Part shown: piece after piece, positions 26,299 to 36,956 of the stretch | Layout of the letters: every line of letters begins with the position of its first letter | Numbering within the stretch: position 1 is the first letter of the stretch | NCBI RefSeq assembly: GCF_028823665.1 | Contig: NZ_JAPEHV010000001.1 | Location: forward strand, 124,001 to 188,000 | Length of the DNA: 64,000 bases | From: Microbacterium sp. C7(2022) | GTDB taxonomy: Bacteria; Actinomycetota; Actinomycetes; Actinomycetales; Microbacteriaceae | Reading direction: 5' to 3' | Made by a program: the position numbers and the translations under genes | Notes under the pieces: model-generated | What the model was told of the DNA's origin: nothing | The model's input: only the letters and a program-made list of their open reading frames with translations | Database searches by the model: none

Positions 26299-26371
26299 TG
26301 GCTCCGACCGGCATCGATCCGGTGACCTTTCGATTTTCAGTCGAACGCTCTACCAACTGAGCTACAGAGCC
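26299..26371 (-). tRNA. tRNA-Phe (anticodon GAA)
   Basis: A 73-base cloverleaf. The acceptor stem GGCTCTG pairs with CGGAGCC, the anticodon loop reads CTGAAAA with GAA, and the T-arm loop is GATCGATGC. Discriminator A is followed by CAA, so CCA is not encoded. Last of three tRNAs on this strand. Confidence 0.97.
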
Positions 26372-26400
26372 TCGCAACATTCGAGAATGTCGCGATCTAA

Positions 26401-26427
26401 GACGAAAGGCCCTCTCGAAGAAGGGCC
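26401..26427 (-). terminator. Hairpin between tRNA-Asp and tRNA-Phe
   Basis: GGCCCT/AGGGCC arms (26408-26413 and 26422-26427) with a TTTCGTC tail on the minus strand. It may be a partial terminator that lowers tRNA-Phe relative to the upstream tRNAs, or a processing site. Confidence 0.5.
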
Positions 26428-26439
26428 CGTCGCTCAGAG

Positions 26440-26513
26440 CGACCCTGACGGGACTTGAACCCGCGACCTCCGCCGTGACAGGGCGGCACGCTAACCAACT
26501 GCGCTACAGGGCC
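26440..26513 (-). tRNA. tRNA-Asp (anticodon GTC)
   Basis: A 74-base cloverleaf with acceptor stem GGCCCTG/CAGGGTC (one G-U pair), D-arm GCGCAGTTGGTTAGCGT, anticodon GTC in the loop CTGTCAC, and discriminator G. CCA is not encoded. Confidence 0.97.
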
Positions 26514-26534
26514 TTGCATATTAAGTTGTGTGTG

Positions 26535-26607
26535 TGACCCCAACGGGATTCGAACCCGTGCTACCGCCGTGAAAGGGCGGCGTCCTAGGCCGCTAAACGA
26601 TGGGGCC
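26535..26607 (-). tRNA. tRNA-Glu (anticodon TTC)
   Basis: A 73-base cloverleaf with acceptor stem GGCCCCA/TGGGGTC, the Glu-type D-arm TCGTTTAGCGGCCTAGGAC, anticodon TTC in the loop CTTTCAC and discriminator A. First of the Glu-Asp-Phe cluster; CCA is not encoded. Confidence 0.97.
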
Positions 26608-26830
26608 GGATCGCCCGAGGGGATCAGGCTTACCGAGGGTCAAGCATACGCAAACATTCGCGAATGCGCCAATCGAGGGCGAGTCATGCTGCCGTCCGGG
26701 CGTGTCGGGGTGAGACTGGGCGGTGCGCTTGTGCCCGAACAGGAGCAGGATAGAGGTACCTTCATGCTCCCCATTTGTGACGCATGTTGTTAGTGTGAAA
26801 GTTGTGACTGAGCGCCGACGGGAGGGTTCG
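26608..26830. promoter_or_regulatory. Divergent promoter region between the tRNA cluster and the M23 peptidase gene
   Basis: A 223-base gap that must hold promoters for both directions. Two TTGTGAC copies (near 26775 and 26803, about 28 bases apart) precede the peptidase gene and could be a -35 element or a direct-repeat operator. I found no c-di-AMP (ydaO) riboswitch, which often precedes actinobacterial wall hydrolases. Confidence 0.4.
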
Positions 26831-28279
26831 ATGCGCATCGAGGATGCCGCGGCGAGCACCGACGGCGACGCAGAAGACTGCGGTTGCGCGCCCACGAAGC
26901 GCGAGCAGCGGCTGTTCGCTTCGCCGGTCAACCGTCGCTCAGCCCTGGGAATCGGCGCTTTGAGCGTCGTTTCTTTCAGCGCACTGTTCGGCGGTATCGC
27001 GGTTGCGCCGGCCTTCGCGGCCAGCTATCCGTCGTGGGACGACGTCGAGCGAGCCAAGGCGAACGAAGCATCCAAGGCCGCTGAGATTCAGCGCATTCAA
27101 GGTCTCATCCAGAACCTCGCCGATGACGTGGCGCGCAAGCAAGCCGCGGCAGAGAAAGCGGCGGATGAGTTCTACGTCGCACAGCAGGAGTACTTCGACG
27201 CCGCGTACCGGGCCGACACCCTTCAGGAGCAGGCCGACGAGCAGGCGAAGCTCGCCGTTGATGCCGCGGACAAAGCCGGCCGGGTTGCCGCGCAGCTGTA
27301 CCGCAACGGCGGCGATGACACGTCGATGGAGCTCTTCTTCTCGGGGTCGGCGGGCACGGCCGACGATCTGCTGGCGCGCCTGGGCACGATGGACAAGCTG
27401 CTCGAGCGCAATCAGTCGGTGTATGCCGACGCGGTCACGGCGCGCGATTCGGCGCAGAGCCTCAGCGATCAGGCAGAGCTGCAGCGCGTCGAACGCGATC
27501 GATTGCAGAAGATCGCCGAAGACAAGATGGTGGCCGCGCAGGCGGCGGCGGATGCCGCACAAGCCGCACTCGACGAGCAAGAAGCCCGCAAGATCACGCT
27601 CGATGCGCAACTGGCGGCGCTCCAGGACACGACGGCGAAGACCATCGCCGACTACAAGGAGGGTGAGCGCATCCGCAAGGAGGCGGAGCGCAAGGCTCGT
27701 GAAGAGGCTGCGCGCAAGGCACGTGAAGAAGCCGAGCGGATCGCGGCCGCCAAGGCCGCGGCTGAGAAGGCTGCGGCAGAAGCGGCGGCCAACAGCGGTG
27801 GTGGAGGCTCATCCGGCGGGGGCGGGTCGTCCAGCGGCGGAAGCGGAGGGAGCACCGCATCCTCGGGCTGGGCTCGTCCCTCATCGGGTGGGCGCACGTC
27901 GGGTTATGGCCCCCGCTACGTGCAGTGCGGCGCGGGTTTCTGCGCGAGCGGCTTCCACCGTGGTGTTGACCTCGCCGCCGGATGCTCGGCGGGCATCTAC
28001 GCGGCACATTCCGGCACGGTCGACTACGCCGGGTACAACGGCGGATACGGCAACTACATTCGCATCCAGCATGGCAACGGCCTCGCCACCGGCTACGCGC
28101 ACATCCGTTACGGCGGCATTTTCGTCAGCCGCGGGCAGAAGGTGCGCGCGGGCCAGCTGATCGCGAGCGAGGGCAATACCGGCAACTCGCTCGGGTGCCA
28201 CCTGCATTTCGAGACGTACGTCAACGGCTCGCCGGTGAACCCCATCAACTTCATGGCGGCGCGCGGCGTCTCGGTCTAA
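26831..28279 (+). CDS. Secreted M23 (LytM-type) peptidoglycan endopeptidase with coiled-coil N-terminus
   Basis: A 482-residue exported wall hydrolase. A signal sequence (about 36-68) starts with NRRSALGIG, possibly a Tat signal, and ends at AFAA. Residues 70-310 form a long coiled coil rich in Ala, Glu and Lys, as in PcsB/RipA-type hydrolases where it autoinhibits. A Gly/Ser linker (about 320-345) leads to the C-terminal M23 domain with zinc ligands H376 and D380 (HRGVD) and H457-H459 (HLHFE). The ATG is preceded by GGAGG. It probably cuts peptide cross-bridges during cell division. A strong terminator follows. Confidence 0.93.
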   Translation: MRIEDAAASTDGDAEDCGCAPTKREQRLFASPVNRRSALGIGALSVVSFSALFGGIAVAPAFAASYPSWDDVERAKANEASKAAEIQRIQGLIQNLADDVARKQAAAEKAADEFYVAQQEYFDAAYRADTLQEQADEQAKLAVDAADKAGRVAAQLYRNGGDDTSMELFFSGSAGTADDLLARLGTMDKLLERNQSVYADAVTARDSAQSLSDQAELQRVERDRLQKIAEDKMVAAQAAADAAQAALDEQEARKITLDAQLAALQDTTAKTIADYKEGERIRKEAERKAREEAARKAREEAERIAAAKAAAEKAAAEAAANSGGGGSSGGGGSSSGGSGGSTASSGWARPSSGGRTSGYGPRYVQCGAGFCASGFHRGVDLAAGCSAGIYAAHSGTVDYAGYNGGYGNYIRIQHGNGLATGYAHIRYGGIFVSRGQKVRAGQLIASEGNTGNSLGCHLHFETYVNGSPVNPINFMAARGVSV

Positions 28280-28321
28280 CCCACTCCCGGATGGCCGCGC
28301 CGCGAGAGCGGCGCATAAGAA

Positions 28322-28349
28322 AAGAGCGGATGCCGGGGCATCCGCTCTT
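28322..28349. terminator. Bidirectional terminator built from inverted GGATGCC motifs
   Basis: AAGAGCGGATGC and GCATCCGCTCTT form a perfect 12-bp stem with loop CGGG between the convergent peptidase and ppa genes. The arms contain GGATGCC and GGCATCC, the over-represented heptamer of this genome. Confidence 0.9.
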
Positions 28350-28363
28350 CCCTATGAATGACG

Positions 28364-28897
28364 TCAGATGGTGCTGGGCGCTTCGCCCTCACCCTGCGTG
28401 CGCGTCTCGCCCTCGTGCTCTTCGAAGCGCGTGAAGGCCTCGGCGACCAGGCGCTCGGCCTCGGCGGCGTCCGCCCACTCGTCGACCTTGACCCACTTGC
28501 CGGGCTCGAGGTCCTTGTAGTGCTCGAAGAAGTGACCGATCTCGGCCTGGGTGTACTCCGAGATGTCCGAGACATCCTGGATGTGGTTCCAGCGCGGGTC
28601 CTTGGCGATGACCGCGACAACCTTGTCGTCGCCGCCGGCCTCATCGCTCATCTTGAGCACGCCGACCGGGCGGACCTTGGCGATGATGCCGGGAGCGAGG
28701 TCGTGGTCGAGCAGCACCAGAACGTCGAGCGGGTCGCCGTCTTCGCCGAGCGTGTTCTCGAAGAAGCCGTAGTTGGCGGGGTAGCCCATCGGCGTGTAGA
28801 GGATGCGGTCGAGGAAGACGCGGCCGGTGCCGTGGTCGACCTCGTACTTGATCTTGCTGTTGCGCGGGATCTCGATGACGGCGTCGTATGCGCCCAT
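28364..28897 (-). CDS. ppa: Inorganic pyrophosphatase
   Basis: A 177-residue family I soluble pyrophosphatase that hydrolyses the PPi from biosynthesis to phosphate. Diagnostic motifs are EIPRNSKIKYEVD, the DGDPLDVLVLL aspartate cluster, and KDPRWNHIQD. The tail after residue 160 is acidic and specific. The start ATG (MGAYDAVIEI) is preceded by AAGGAG; open frame upstream is not family-like. It is divergent from tilS with 84 bases between starts, an arrangement close to that of other actinobacteria. Confidence 0.97.
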   Translation of the reverse strand: MGAYDAVIEIPRNSKIKYEVDHGTGRVFLDRILYTPMGYPANYGFFENTLGEDGDPLDVLVLLDHDLAPGIIAKVRPVGVLKMSDEAGGDDKVVAVIAKDPRWNHIQDVSDISEYTQAEIGHFFEHYKDLEPGKWVKVDEWADAAEAERLVAEAFTRFEEHEGETRTQGEGEAPSTI

Positions 28898-28981
28898 GAT
28901 GGTGCTCCTTCGAGTCGGGTGGAAAGTCTGCGGAAAGTCCGAGGACAAGCCTAGTCGCGGCACGCCCGGTACCGTAGGCGC

Positions 28982-29977
28982 GTGGAAGATCGCCGCCCCA
29001 GCCTGAACCCCGCCATCGCCGAGGTGCGCCTCGCCGTGCGCGGTGCACTCGCCACGCTCGAGCAGGGGGGCACGGTGATCGTCGCTCTCTCGGGCGGCGC
29101 CGATTCGCTCGCCCTCGCTGCGGCAACAGCGTTTGAAGCGCCGAAAAAGGGCATCCGGGCGCTTTCGGTGACGGTCGACCACGGATTGCAGGAAGGGTCA
29201 GCGGATGCCGCTGCCGCCGCGGCCGCGAAGGCTCAGGCGCTCGGCCTCGAGGCGATCGTGGTGCGTGTCGACGTGGTCGGCGACGGCGGACCCGAGGCCG
29301 CGGCCCGTGACGCGCGCTACGCCGCGCTGCGACAGGAGGCCGCGCACTCCGGAGCTGCGGCGATCCTCACCGGTCACACGCTCGACGACCAGGCCGAAAC
29401 GGTACTGCTGGGCCTTGCCCGCGGGGCGGGGGCGACGAGCATGCAGGGCATGGCCGTGGCATCCGATCTCGAAGGAATCACTCTGCTGCGTCCGTTGCTC
29501 GCCGTTCGCCGGAAGACGACTCGCGCCGCGTGCGTGGCTGCGGGGCTGGAAGTGTGGGACGACCCCCACAACAGCGAGCCGCGCTTCGCCCGCGTGCGCG
29601 TCCGCGAGCGCGTGTTGCCCGTGCTCGAGGCCGAGCTCGGGCCAGGCATCGCCGAAGCGCTCGCGCGCACGGCCGAGCAGCTACGCGAAGACGCCGAGGC
29701 GTTCGACGAGATGATCCACGAGACGATCGAAGACATCGTCGAGCCCGCCGAGGCGGGGATCTCGGTGTCGGTGCCCGCGCTCGCCGCCAACCCCGCGGCG
29801 GTGCGGAACCGCATCATCCGGCTGGTGGTGGCATCCGAGTTCCATGAGAGCCTGACCCGTACCCAGACCCTGGAAGTCGCGCGGCTGATCACCGACTGGA
29901 AGGGGCAGGGGCCTATCGACCTGCCCGGATGCTCGGCCCGGCGCATCGGCCAACGGTTGGAGTTCACCGCGCGCTGA
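28982..29977 (+). CDS. tilS: tRNA(Ile)-lysidine synthase
   Basis: A 331-residue PP-loop ATPase that converts the wobble C34 of tRNA-Ile(CAU) to lysidine so that it reads AUA. The P-loop motif LSGGADSLALA, VTVDHGLQEGS and the TGHTLDDQAETVLLGLARG segment are typical. It has the short actinobacterial architecture, ending with a compact C-terminal domain. The GTG start is the first codon before the conserved region. In related genomes hpt and ftsH follow directly; here three unrelated genes are inserted in between. Confidence 0.95.
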   Translation: MEDRRPSLNPAIAEVRLAVRGALATLEQGGTVIVALSGGADSLALAAATAFEAPKKGIRALSVTVDHGLQEGSADAAAAAAAKAQALGLEAIVVRVDVVGDGGPEAAARDARYAALRQEAAHSGAAAILTGHTLDDQAETVLLGLARGAGATSMQGMAVASDLEGITLLRPLLAVRRKTTRAACVAAGLEVWDDPHNSEPRFARVRVRERVLPVLEAELGPGIAEALARTAEQLREDAEAFDEMIHETIEDIVEPAEAGISVSVPALAANPAAVRNRIIRLVVASEFHESLTRTQTLEVARLITDWKGQGPIDLPGCSARRIGQRLEFTAR

Positions 29978-30087
29978 GGGGCCGCAGGGTCGGCTACGGG
30001 ACGATGCAGGTCGATGCTCCATGCCTGGTCGGCGGGGAATAATCCCCTGCGGCATGCACGACGGTGCCCGATATGCTGGCGAGCATC

Positions 30088-30357
30088 ATGGCCGACGTGG
30101 AGTTTCGACACTCAGATTTCATCGACGCGGTCGCCCATCTCCGGGAGAGCGGCGCCGCCCACGAGGAGGCCTTCTGCCCGGCGTTCGGTGTGCTCGGATC
30201 GGCACGGGTCGAGGCTGCGTTGGTGGATGTCGATGGTGTCGTTCGCGCCGCCATGGCGGCGCTCGCCGAGCGAGGCGATCAGCTCGCGGTGTCCGCGGCC
30301 GTTGTCCACTCGGAGTTGAAGCGTCTCGACAGCTCGATGGCGGGGGCTGCCGAATGA
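30088..30357 (+). CDS. Small helical protein preceding the DUF1023-like hydrolase
   Basis: An 89-residue protein that I do not recognise by family. It is predicted almost wholly helical, without Trp or a WxG turn, but its size and position (immediately before a secreted-enzyme-like gene, ATGA overlap) resemble the small helical partners of type VII substrates. I use the ATG at MADVEF; in-frame starts also occur at 30064 and 30073. A TATGCT hexamer at 30072-30077 could be a -10 box giving a leaderless or near-leaderless mRNA. It is the first gene of a three-gene module. Confidence 0.65.
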   Translation: MADVEFRHSDFIDAVAHLRESGAAHEEAFCPAFGVLGSARVEAALVDVDGVVRAAMAALAERGDQLAVSAAVVHSELKRLDSSMAGAAE

Positions 30358-32255
30358 GCCTGCCGGGTCTCGGCGATGTTCCCGGTGAGGGCGACGCCGA
30401 TTCCATTCGGACGATCGCGGGGTTATTTCGCCGGCGCGGCGCGGCCGAACGTGAACGCAACCGAGCCGCGCTGAACGGCCTGAGATCGCTGTCGCCGGTG
30501 ACGGCGCTGAGTGTCGACGCCCTTCGCCCCGATCTGACCGCGTTCGCACATCGCTTCCTCGACGTCGCGCTGGCGGCCGAGGACGCGGGTGAGATCCTCG
30601 ACGACTACGCCGCTGCTGTAGAAGACCTTCAGTACCGCGCGTCCCGCCTGCGGGCGCAGGCGGAGGAGGACTACTCCTCGATCTGGACGCAGCGCACCGC
30701 CGCACTAAATGCGGCGTCCGACTTCGCGGTCGGGTGGGCTTTGGATTGGGACGACGTGCTGCCGTCGTGGCTGTACCTCGACGATCGCGGGTACCTCGAT
30801 CGCTGGCAGGCAGCGATCGACGACTACCGCCTGACGGCAGCTCGCTACAACGCATTGCGAGCCGAGCGTGACGATGTCGATAGCGCCACCGCGGGGCGGT
30901 TACTCGCCATTGACTTGGTCAATCGGATCACGCGTGACGGTGTGGTCGACGGGGCCGGGGTGTTCGCCTCGACGGCTCTGTGGGTGGGTGACACTGACGA
31001 GGTCACCGCCGACCAGATCGCCGCGCTCGCTGACCCCGAACTCGTGCGCGAGGTGTGGGACAGCCTTGACCGCGCCCGGCGTGACACCCTGATCGAAGAG
31101 TCACCGGAAGTGATCGGCAACCTCGATGGCATCCCGATCGCCGATCGCATCACCGCGAACCGGATCAACATCGCTGACGCGATCGTCGACCACGAAGGTG
31201 AGATCGAGCGACTCCAAGACGCGCGCGAGGCGGCGCTCATCGGCGCCGGACGCGGCCGCACGGCCATCGAGAGACGCTTCGACGATCTCATCGCGCAGGA
31301 GCAGCAGATGATCGATTACTACGATGGGCTCCTGACGCAGAAGGTCGCGTGGCAGGATGAATCGGGCGTGCGGCAAGAAGACGTCGGGGCCCGCGTGGTT
31401 GTATTTGACCCGTCTCGCCAGGCGATCGCGACCTATCATGGAGCGCTCGACCCCGAGACGGGCGGTATTCCCGACTGGGTGACCTCCGTCGCGATTTCGG
31501 TTCCCGGAACGGGTGCGCAGCTCACCGGCTTCAGCGACAATCGCGCTGCGGAGCTGTACGCCGCGGCCGGTGGCGATTCGGCAATCTTCCAGTGGGCCGG
31601 TGGGGAGTTTCCACAGACTATCCCCGGTGCGATGGACACGTCATACGCACACGATCTCGCACCGCGGTTGCGCGACTTCGCGGCCGGCGTCAGCGTCCCG
31701 GATTCTGCCGCGCTCACCGTCATGGGGCACAGTTACGGCGGAGCCACGGTGGGGTTGGCGGAGGAGGCCGGCCTGCGCGCCGATCGCGTGCTGTACGTTG
31801 CAGCGGCGGGAATGGGCGACGGGGTCTCGGGCGTCGACGACTTCCCCCATACTTCAGATGTGCCGCACTACGCCATGATGAGCCGCAATGATCTCGTTGT
31901 GGGGTTGATCCAGGGGAGCGAGGGCGACCTGCACGCGTTGCACGGGCAATCTTCACTTCGTGCAGACGGAGTGACCCGGCTCGAAACGGGAGTCATCGAC
32001 GGCGACGACCCGAACAGCATCGATATCGAGGATTTCAACGTTTCGGGCAACGGAACTCCGTCGGCGATCGACAGCCATAGTTCGCTGTACACGCCGGGTT
32101 CCACGGCGTTCAACAACATGGTCGCCGTCATCACGGGCGGAGAGGCAGAGTTGTTTGCGCCGGATGAGGTCCTGATCGTCGGGGGTCGCGCGGTGACGAT
32201 CGACGGCATCGACCGCGACGATTACACGCCCGCGTATACGAAAGTCGGTGGATAG
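30354..32255 (+). CDS. Large protein with helical N-terminus and alpha/beta hydrolase domain (DUF1023-like)
   Basis: A 633-residue protein. Residues 1-330 are long amphipathic helices, with several pairs typical of WXG100/LXG-like delivery domains. Residues about 350-600 form an alpha/beta hydrolase of the DUF1023 kind, with nucleophile S460 in MGHSYGG and likely acid D513 (MSRNDLVVG) and base H575 (IDSHSSLY). No classical signal peptide is seen, so export, if any, would be by type VII secretion. It starts inside the stop of the small helical gene and ends directly at the lipoprotein ATG. Lipase or esterase activity on envelope lipids, or a toxin role, are inferences. Confidence 0.85.
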   Translation: MSLPGLGDVPGEGDADSIRTIAGLFRRRGAAERERNRAALNGLRSLSPVTALSVDALRPDLTAFAHRFLDVALAAEDAGEILDDYAAAVEDLQYRASRLRAQAEEDYSSIWTQRTAALNAASDFAVGWALDWDDVLPSWLYLDDRGYLDRWQAAIDDYRLTAARYNALRAERDDVDSATAGRLLAIDLVNRITRDGVVDGAGVFASTALWVGDTDEVTADQIAALADPELVREVWDSLDRARRDTLIEESPEVIGNLDGIPIADRITANRINIADAIVDHEGEIERLQDAREAALIGAGRGRTAIERRFDDLIAQEQQMIDYYDGLLTQKVAWQDESGVRQEDVGARVVVFDPSRQAIATYHGALDPETGGIPDWVTSVAISVPGTGAQLTGFSDNRAAELYAAAGGDSAIFQWAGGEFPQTIPGAMDTSYAHDLAPRLRDFAAGVSVPDSAALTVMGHSYGGATVGLAEEAGLRADRVLYVAAAGMGDGVSGVDDFPHTSDVPHYAMMSRNDLVVGLIQGSEGDLHALHGQSSLRADGVTRLETGVIDGDDPNSIDIEDFNVSGNGTPSAIDSHSSLYTPGSTAFNNMVAVITGGEAELFAPDEVLIVGGRAVTIDGIDRDDYTPAYTKVGG

Positions 32256-32786
32256 ATGAAGCGCCCTTTCGTCGCCGCCCTGACATGCGCGATCACAACG
32301 GTCATCGCCCTCACACTTGGAGGATGCAGCATGCAGTCCGAAAGCAAGCTTGACGAGTACCACGCTGAGGCTGATCGCATCGTGGCTGAGACGGTGGCCC
32401 TGATCCCTCCTGAGCTGATCGACAACGTCGGCTTTTCCGAGTCTGAGCCGCGCAGCGGTGCCGCCATTTTGGGCACGGACGACCCGAACGACCCCGCATG
32501 GTGGCAGGCTCGCGAGGATCTCAATCTCGTGTCGGAGACGGATGCGTCGGCCGATGCGGCGGCGGCTATCGCGAGCGGCCTGAACGCCGACGGGTGGCGG
32601 GAGTCGCGCGTGCGCATGACCCAAGAGGGTGCGCGCATCGCTGACGGGTTCCGCAAGGATCTCGATGGTGAGGGGTGGTACATCGAGGTTACGTGGGTGA
32701 TGACAAGGCCCGACAAAGCCGAGGTGATCGAGGTGCTCGTCGTGAGCCCCCAGACCGTCCGCGGCGATCACGACGTGCCCTCGTAG
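32256..32786 (+). CDS. Lipoprotein, third gene of the hydrolase module
   Basis: A 176-residue protein with a lipoprotein signal: MKRPF, a hydrophobic core and the lipobox LGGC with the lipidated Cys near residue 24. The mature part is acidic, alpha/beta in pattern, and of no family I can name. The start codon follows the hydrolase stop without any gap, so the two are made together. A surface lipoprotein paired with a hydrolase that may be secreted could be an immunity or anchoring partner; that is inference from gene order. Confidence 0.75.
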   Translation: MKRPFVAALTCAITTVIALTLGGCSMQSESKLDEYHAEADRIVAETVALIPPELIDNVGFSESEPRSGAAILGTDDPNDPAWWQAREDLNLVSETDASADAAAAIASGLNADGWRESRVRMTQEGARIADGFRKDLDGEGWYIEVTWVMTRPDKAEVIEVLVVSPQTVRGDHDVPS

Positions 32787-32829
32787 GTCTGGCTGCGGCC
32801 ACAGCGACGGGGCACGTAGACTCACGTGC

Positions 32830-33381
32830 ATGCGTGCGGCTGACATCCGAGACGACCTGACCGACATCCTCGTGACCGAGGAGGAGATTCGCGCCAAGCT
32901 CGACGAGATCGCCGCGCAGGTCACCGCCGACTACGAGGGTAAGGATCTGCTGCTGGTCGGCGTTCTCAAGGGCGCGATCATGGTGATGGCCGACTTCTCG
33001 CGGGCGCTGCCGAACGTCGTTCCCATGGACTGGATGGCGGTGTCCTCGTACGGTGCCGGCACCAAGTCCAGCGGTGTGGTGCAGATCCGCAAGGACCTCG
33101 ACACCGACCTGCACGACAAGCACGTGCTGATCGTCGAGGACATCATCGACTCGGGGCTCACCCTCGCGTGGCTGCTCGAGAACTTCGCCTCGCGTGGCGC
33201 GGCGTCGATCGAGGTGTTCTCGCTGCTGCGAAAGCCTGACGCGGCAAAGGTGCACATCGACTGCAAGTACGTCGGATTCGACATCCCGAACGACTTCGTC
33301 GTGGGATACGGGCTCGACTACGCCGAGAAGTACCGCAACCTGCGCGACGTCGCCGTGCTCGCACCGCACGTCTACCAGTAG
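32830..33381 (+). CDS. hpt: Hypoxanthine phosphoribosyltransferase
   Basis: A 183-residue purine-salvage enzyme making IMP and GMP from hypoxanthine or guanine with PRPP. The PRPP-binding motif is VLIVEDIIDSGLTL, the LVGVLKGAIMVMADF segment forms loop I, and VSSYGAGTKSSG is the flexible loop. Length is normal. It is followed by ftsH after 130 bases, as in other actinobacteria where tilS, hpt and ftsH are neighbours. Confidence 0.96.
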   Translation: MRAADIRDDLTDILVTEEEIRAKLDEIAAQVTADYEGKDLLLVGVLKGAIMVMADFSRALPNVVPMDWMAVSSYGAGTKSSGVVQIRKDLDTDLHDKHVLIVEDIIDSGLTLAWLLENFASRGAASIEVFSLLRKPDAAKVHIDCKYVGFDIPNDFVVGYGLDYAEKYRNLRDVAVLAPHVYQ

Positions 33382-33511
33382 TCATCTCGCGGTACGCCGT
33401 GGGCGAATCCACAGAGAGCGCATAGCGGAGGCGTTATACCCTGAGGGCACCGTCGTGGCGTCGTGACGCCTGCGGTTCGTCGACGAAAGGGATCGGGCAC
33501 CCGCCCGCACC
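33382..33511 (+). promoter_or_regulatory. ftsH upstream region
   Basis: A 130-base gap. GTTATACCCT (near 33433) offers a TATACC -10 candidate; the -35 is not clear. The leader would be about 70 bases. Low confidence. Confidence 0.3.
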
Positions 33512-35527
<2,016 letters not shown>

Positions 35528-35532
35528 CTCTC

Positions 35533-36138
35533 GTGGCCGTCGACGGGGAGCGCGTCGCGGCGCTCGTGAGGGAACTGCTCGAGGCGATCGGCGAAGACCC
35601 GGATCGGCCGGGCCTTCGTCAGACGCCCGACCGGGTGGCGGCGGCGTACGCCGAGTTCTTCTCCGGCGTCGGGCACGACCCCGCCGAGCCACTCGCGCAC
35701 ACGATTTCGGTAGCGCAAGGCCCAGCCCCTGACACCCTGCCCTCGGGTGCCGTGATGCTGCGCGATATTCGCTTCCGCTCGATCTGCGAGCACCACCTGC
35801 TGCCGTTCCGGGGGCACGCCCACATCGCGTACCTCCCGGGGGAGCAGGTCGTGGGCCTCGGTGCCCTGCCCAAAGTCGTCGACATCGTGGCGTCGCGGCC
35901 GCAGGTGCAGGAGCGCCTGGGCGAGCAGATCGCCGACGCCATCGCGACATCGCTCGACACGCGAGGGGTGTTGGTGGTGCTGGATGCTACGCACGAATGT
36001 GTCACGATGCGCGGCGGTCAGCAGGCCGACACCTCGACGGTGACGATCGCCGCGCGCGGCGCATACCGCGAGCCCGGTGCCCGAGCCGAGTTGTTCGCGC
36101 TGCTGGGGGGCGGTTTCGGGCCGGGCGCGAACGCATGA
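35533..36138 (+). CDS. folE: GTP cyclohydrolase I
   Basis: A 201-residue enzyme that converts GTP to dihydroneopterin triphosphate, the first step of folate synthesis. Key motifs are DPDRPGLRQTPDRVA, SICEHHLLPFRGHAHIAYLP with the zinc Cys and His, and QERLGEQIADAI. The GTG start lies 5 bases after the ftsH stop. The second zinc Cys is in ATHECVTMRG. The first of four folate genes joined by 4-base overlaps. Confidence 0.96.
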   Translation: MAVDGERVAALVRELLEAIGEDPDRPGLRQTPDRVAAAYAEFFSGVGHDPAEPLAHTISVAQGPAPDTLPSGAVMLRDIRFRSICEHHLLPFRGHAHIAYLPGEQVVGLGALPKVVDIVASRPQVQERLGEQIADAIATSLDTRGVLVVLDATHECVTMRGGQQADTSTVTIAARGAYREPGARAELFALLGGGFGPGANA

Positions 36139-36956
36139 CGCTCATCATGGGCGTGGTGAATGTCACCACCGATTCGTTCAGTGACGGCGGGCGCTACCTC
36201 GAGGCCGATGCCGCGACCGCGCACGGCCGAGCATTGTTCGCTGACGGCGCGCACATCCTCGACATCGGTGGCGAATCAACGCGTCCGGGTGCTGATCGGG
36301 TTCCGCCCGACGTGGAGCAGGCGCGAGTGGTGCCCGTGATCGCGGGTCTGCGGCGAGAGGTTCCGGGCGCGATTCTGAGCGTCGACACCATGAACGCCAG
36401 CACCGCGCGTGCCGCGGTCGAGGCGGGTGCGAACATCGTCAACGACGTGTCGGGAGGACTTTCAGACCCCGACATGCTGGCTGCGGTCGCTGAGACCGCG
36501 GCCGAGATCGTGCTCGGCCACTGGCGCGGGCCGTCGTCCGAGATGTACGCGCGCGCCGACTACGACGATGTCGCAGCCGAGGTGGTTGGTGAACTGCGCG
36601 AGCGCGCCGACGCCGCGCTTTCTGCGGGAATCGCCGCGGATCGCATCATCCTCGATCCGGGCATCGGCTTCGGCAAGCGGGGCGAGCAGAACTGGCAGGC
36701 GCTGCGAGCAACTCCCGCGCTCGTGGGCACCGGATTTCGCGTGCTCATCGGCACGAGCCGCAAGCGGTTCTTCGCCGACGCGCTCGGACCTGACCCCGAC
36801 ATCGCGCGCCGAGATCTGGCGACCGCGGTGACCAGTGTGCTGGCCGCGCAAGCGGGTGCGTGGGCGGTGCGCGTTCACGATGTCGCCGCAACGCGAGATG
36901 CTATCGGTGTGTGGAACCACTGGGACGGCTCAGCGACGCAGGGCGGCACGCCGTGA
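36135..36956 (+). CDS. folP: Dihydropteroate synthase
   Basis: A 273-residue TIM-barrel enzyme joining dihydropterin pyrophosphate to p-aminobenzoate; the target of sulfonamides. Motifs are MGVVNVTTDSFSDGGRY at the start, DIGGESTRPGA, SVDTMNA, NDVSGG, DPGIGFGK and GTSRKRF. The ATG overlaps the folE stop and the stop overlaps the folB GTG, so translation is coupled along the set. All expected substrate-binding motifs are intact. Confidence 0.96.
   Translation: MTLIMGVVNVTTDSFSDGGRYLEADAATAHGRALFADGAHILDIGGESTRPGADRVPPDVEQARVVPVIAGLRREVPGAILSVDTMNASTARAAVEAGANIVNDVSGGLSDPDMLAAVAETAAEIVLGHWRGPSSEMYARADYDDVAAEVVGELRERADAALSAGIAADRIILDPGIGFGKRGEQNWQALRATPALVGTGFRVLIGTSRKRFFADALGPDPDIARRDLATAVTSVLAAQAGAWAVRVHDVAATRDAIGVWNHWDGSATQGGTP

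Noticed and set aside
26608..26830. c-di-AMP riboswitch before the M23 peptidase gene
   Set aside because: The conserved ydaO-type core sequences are not found in this gap.
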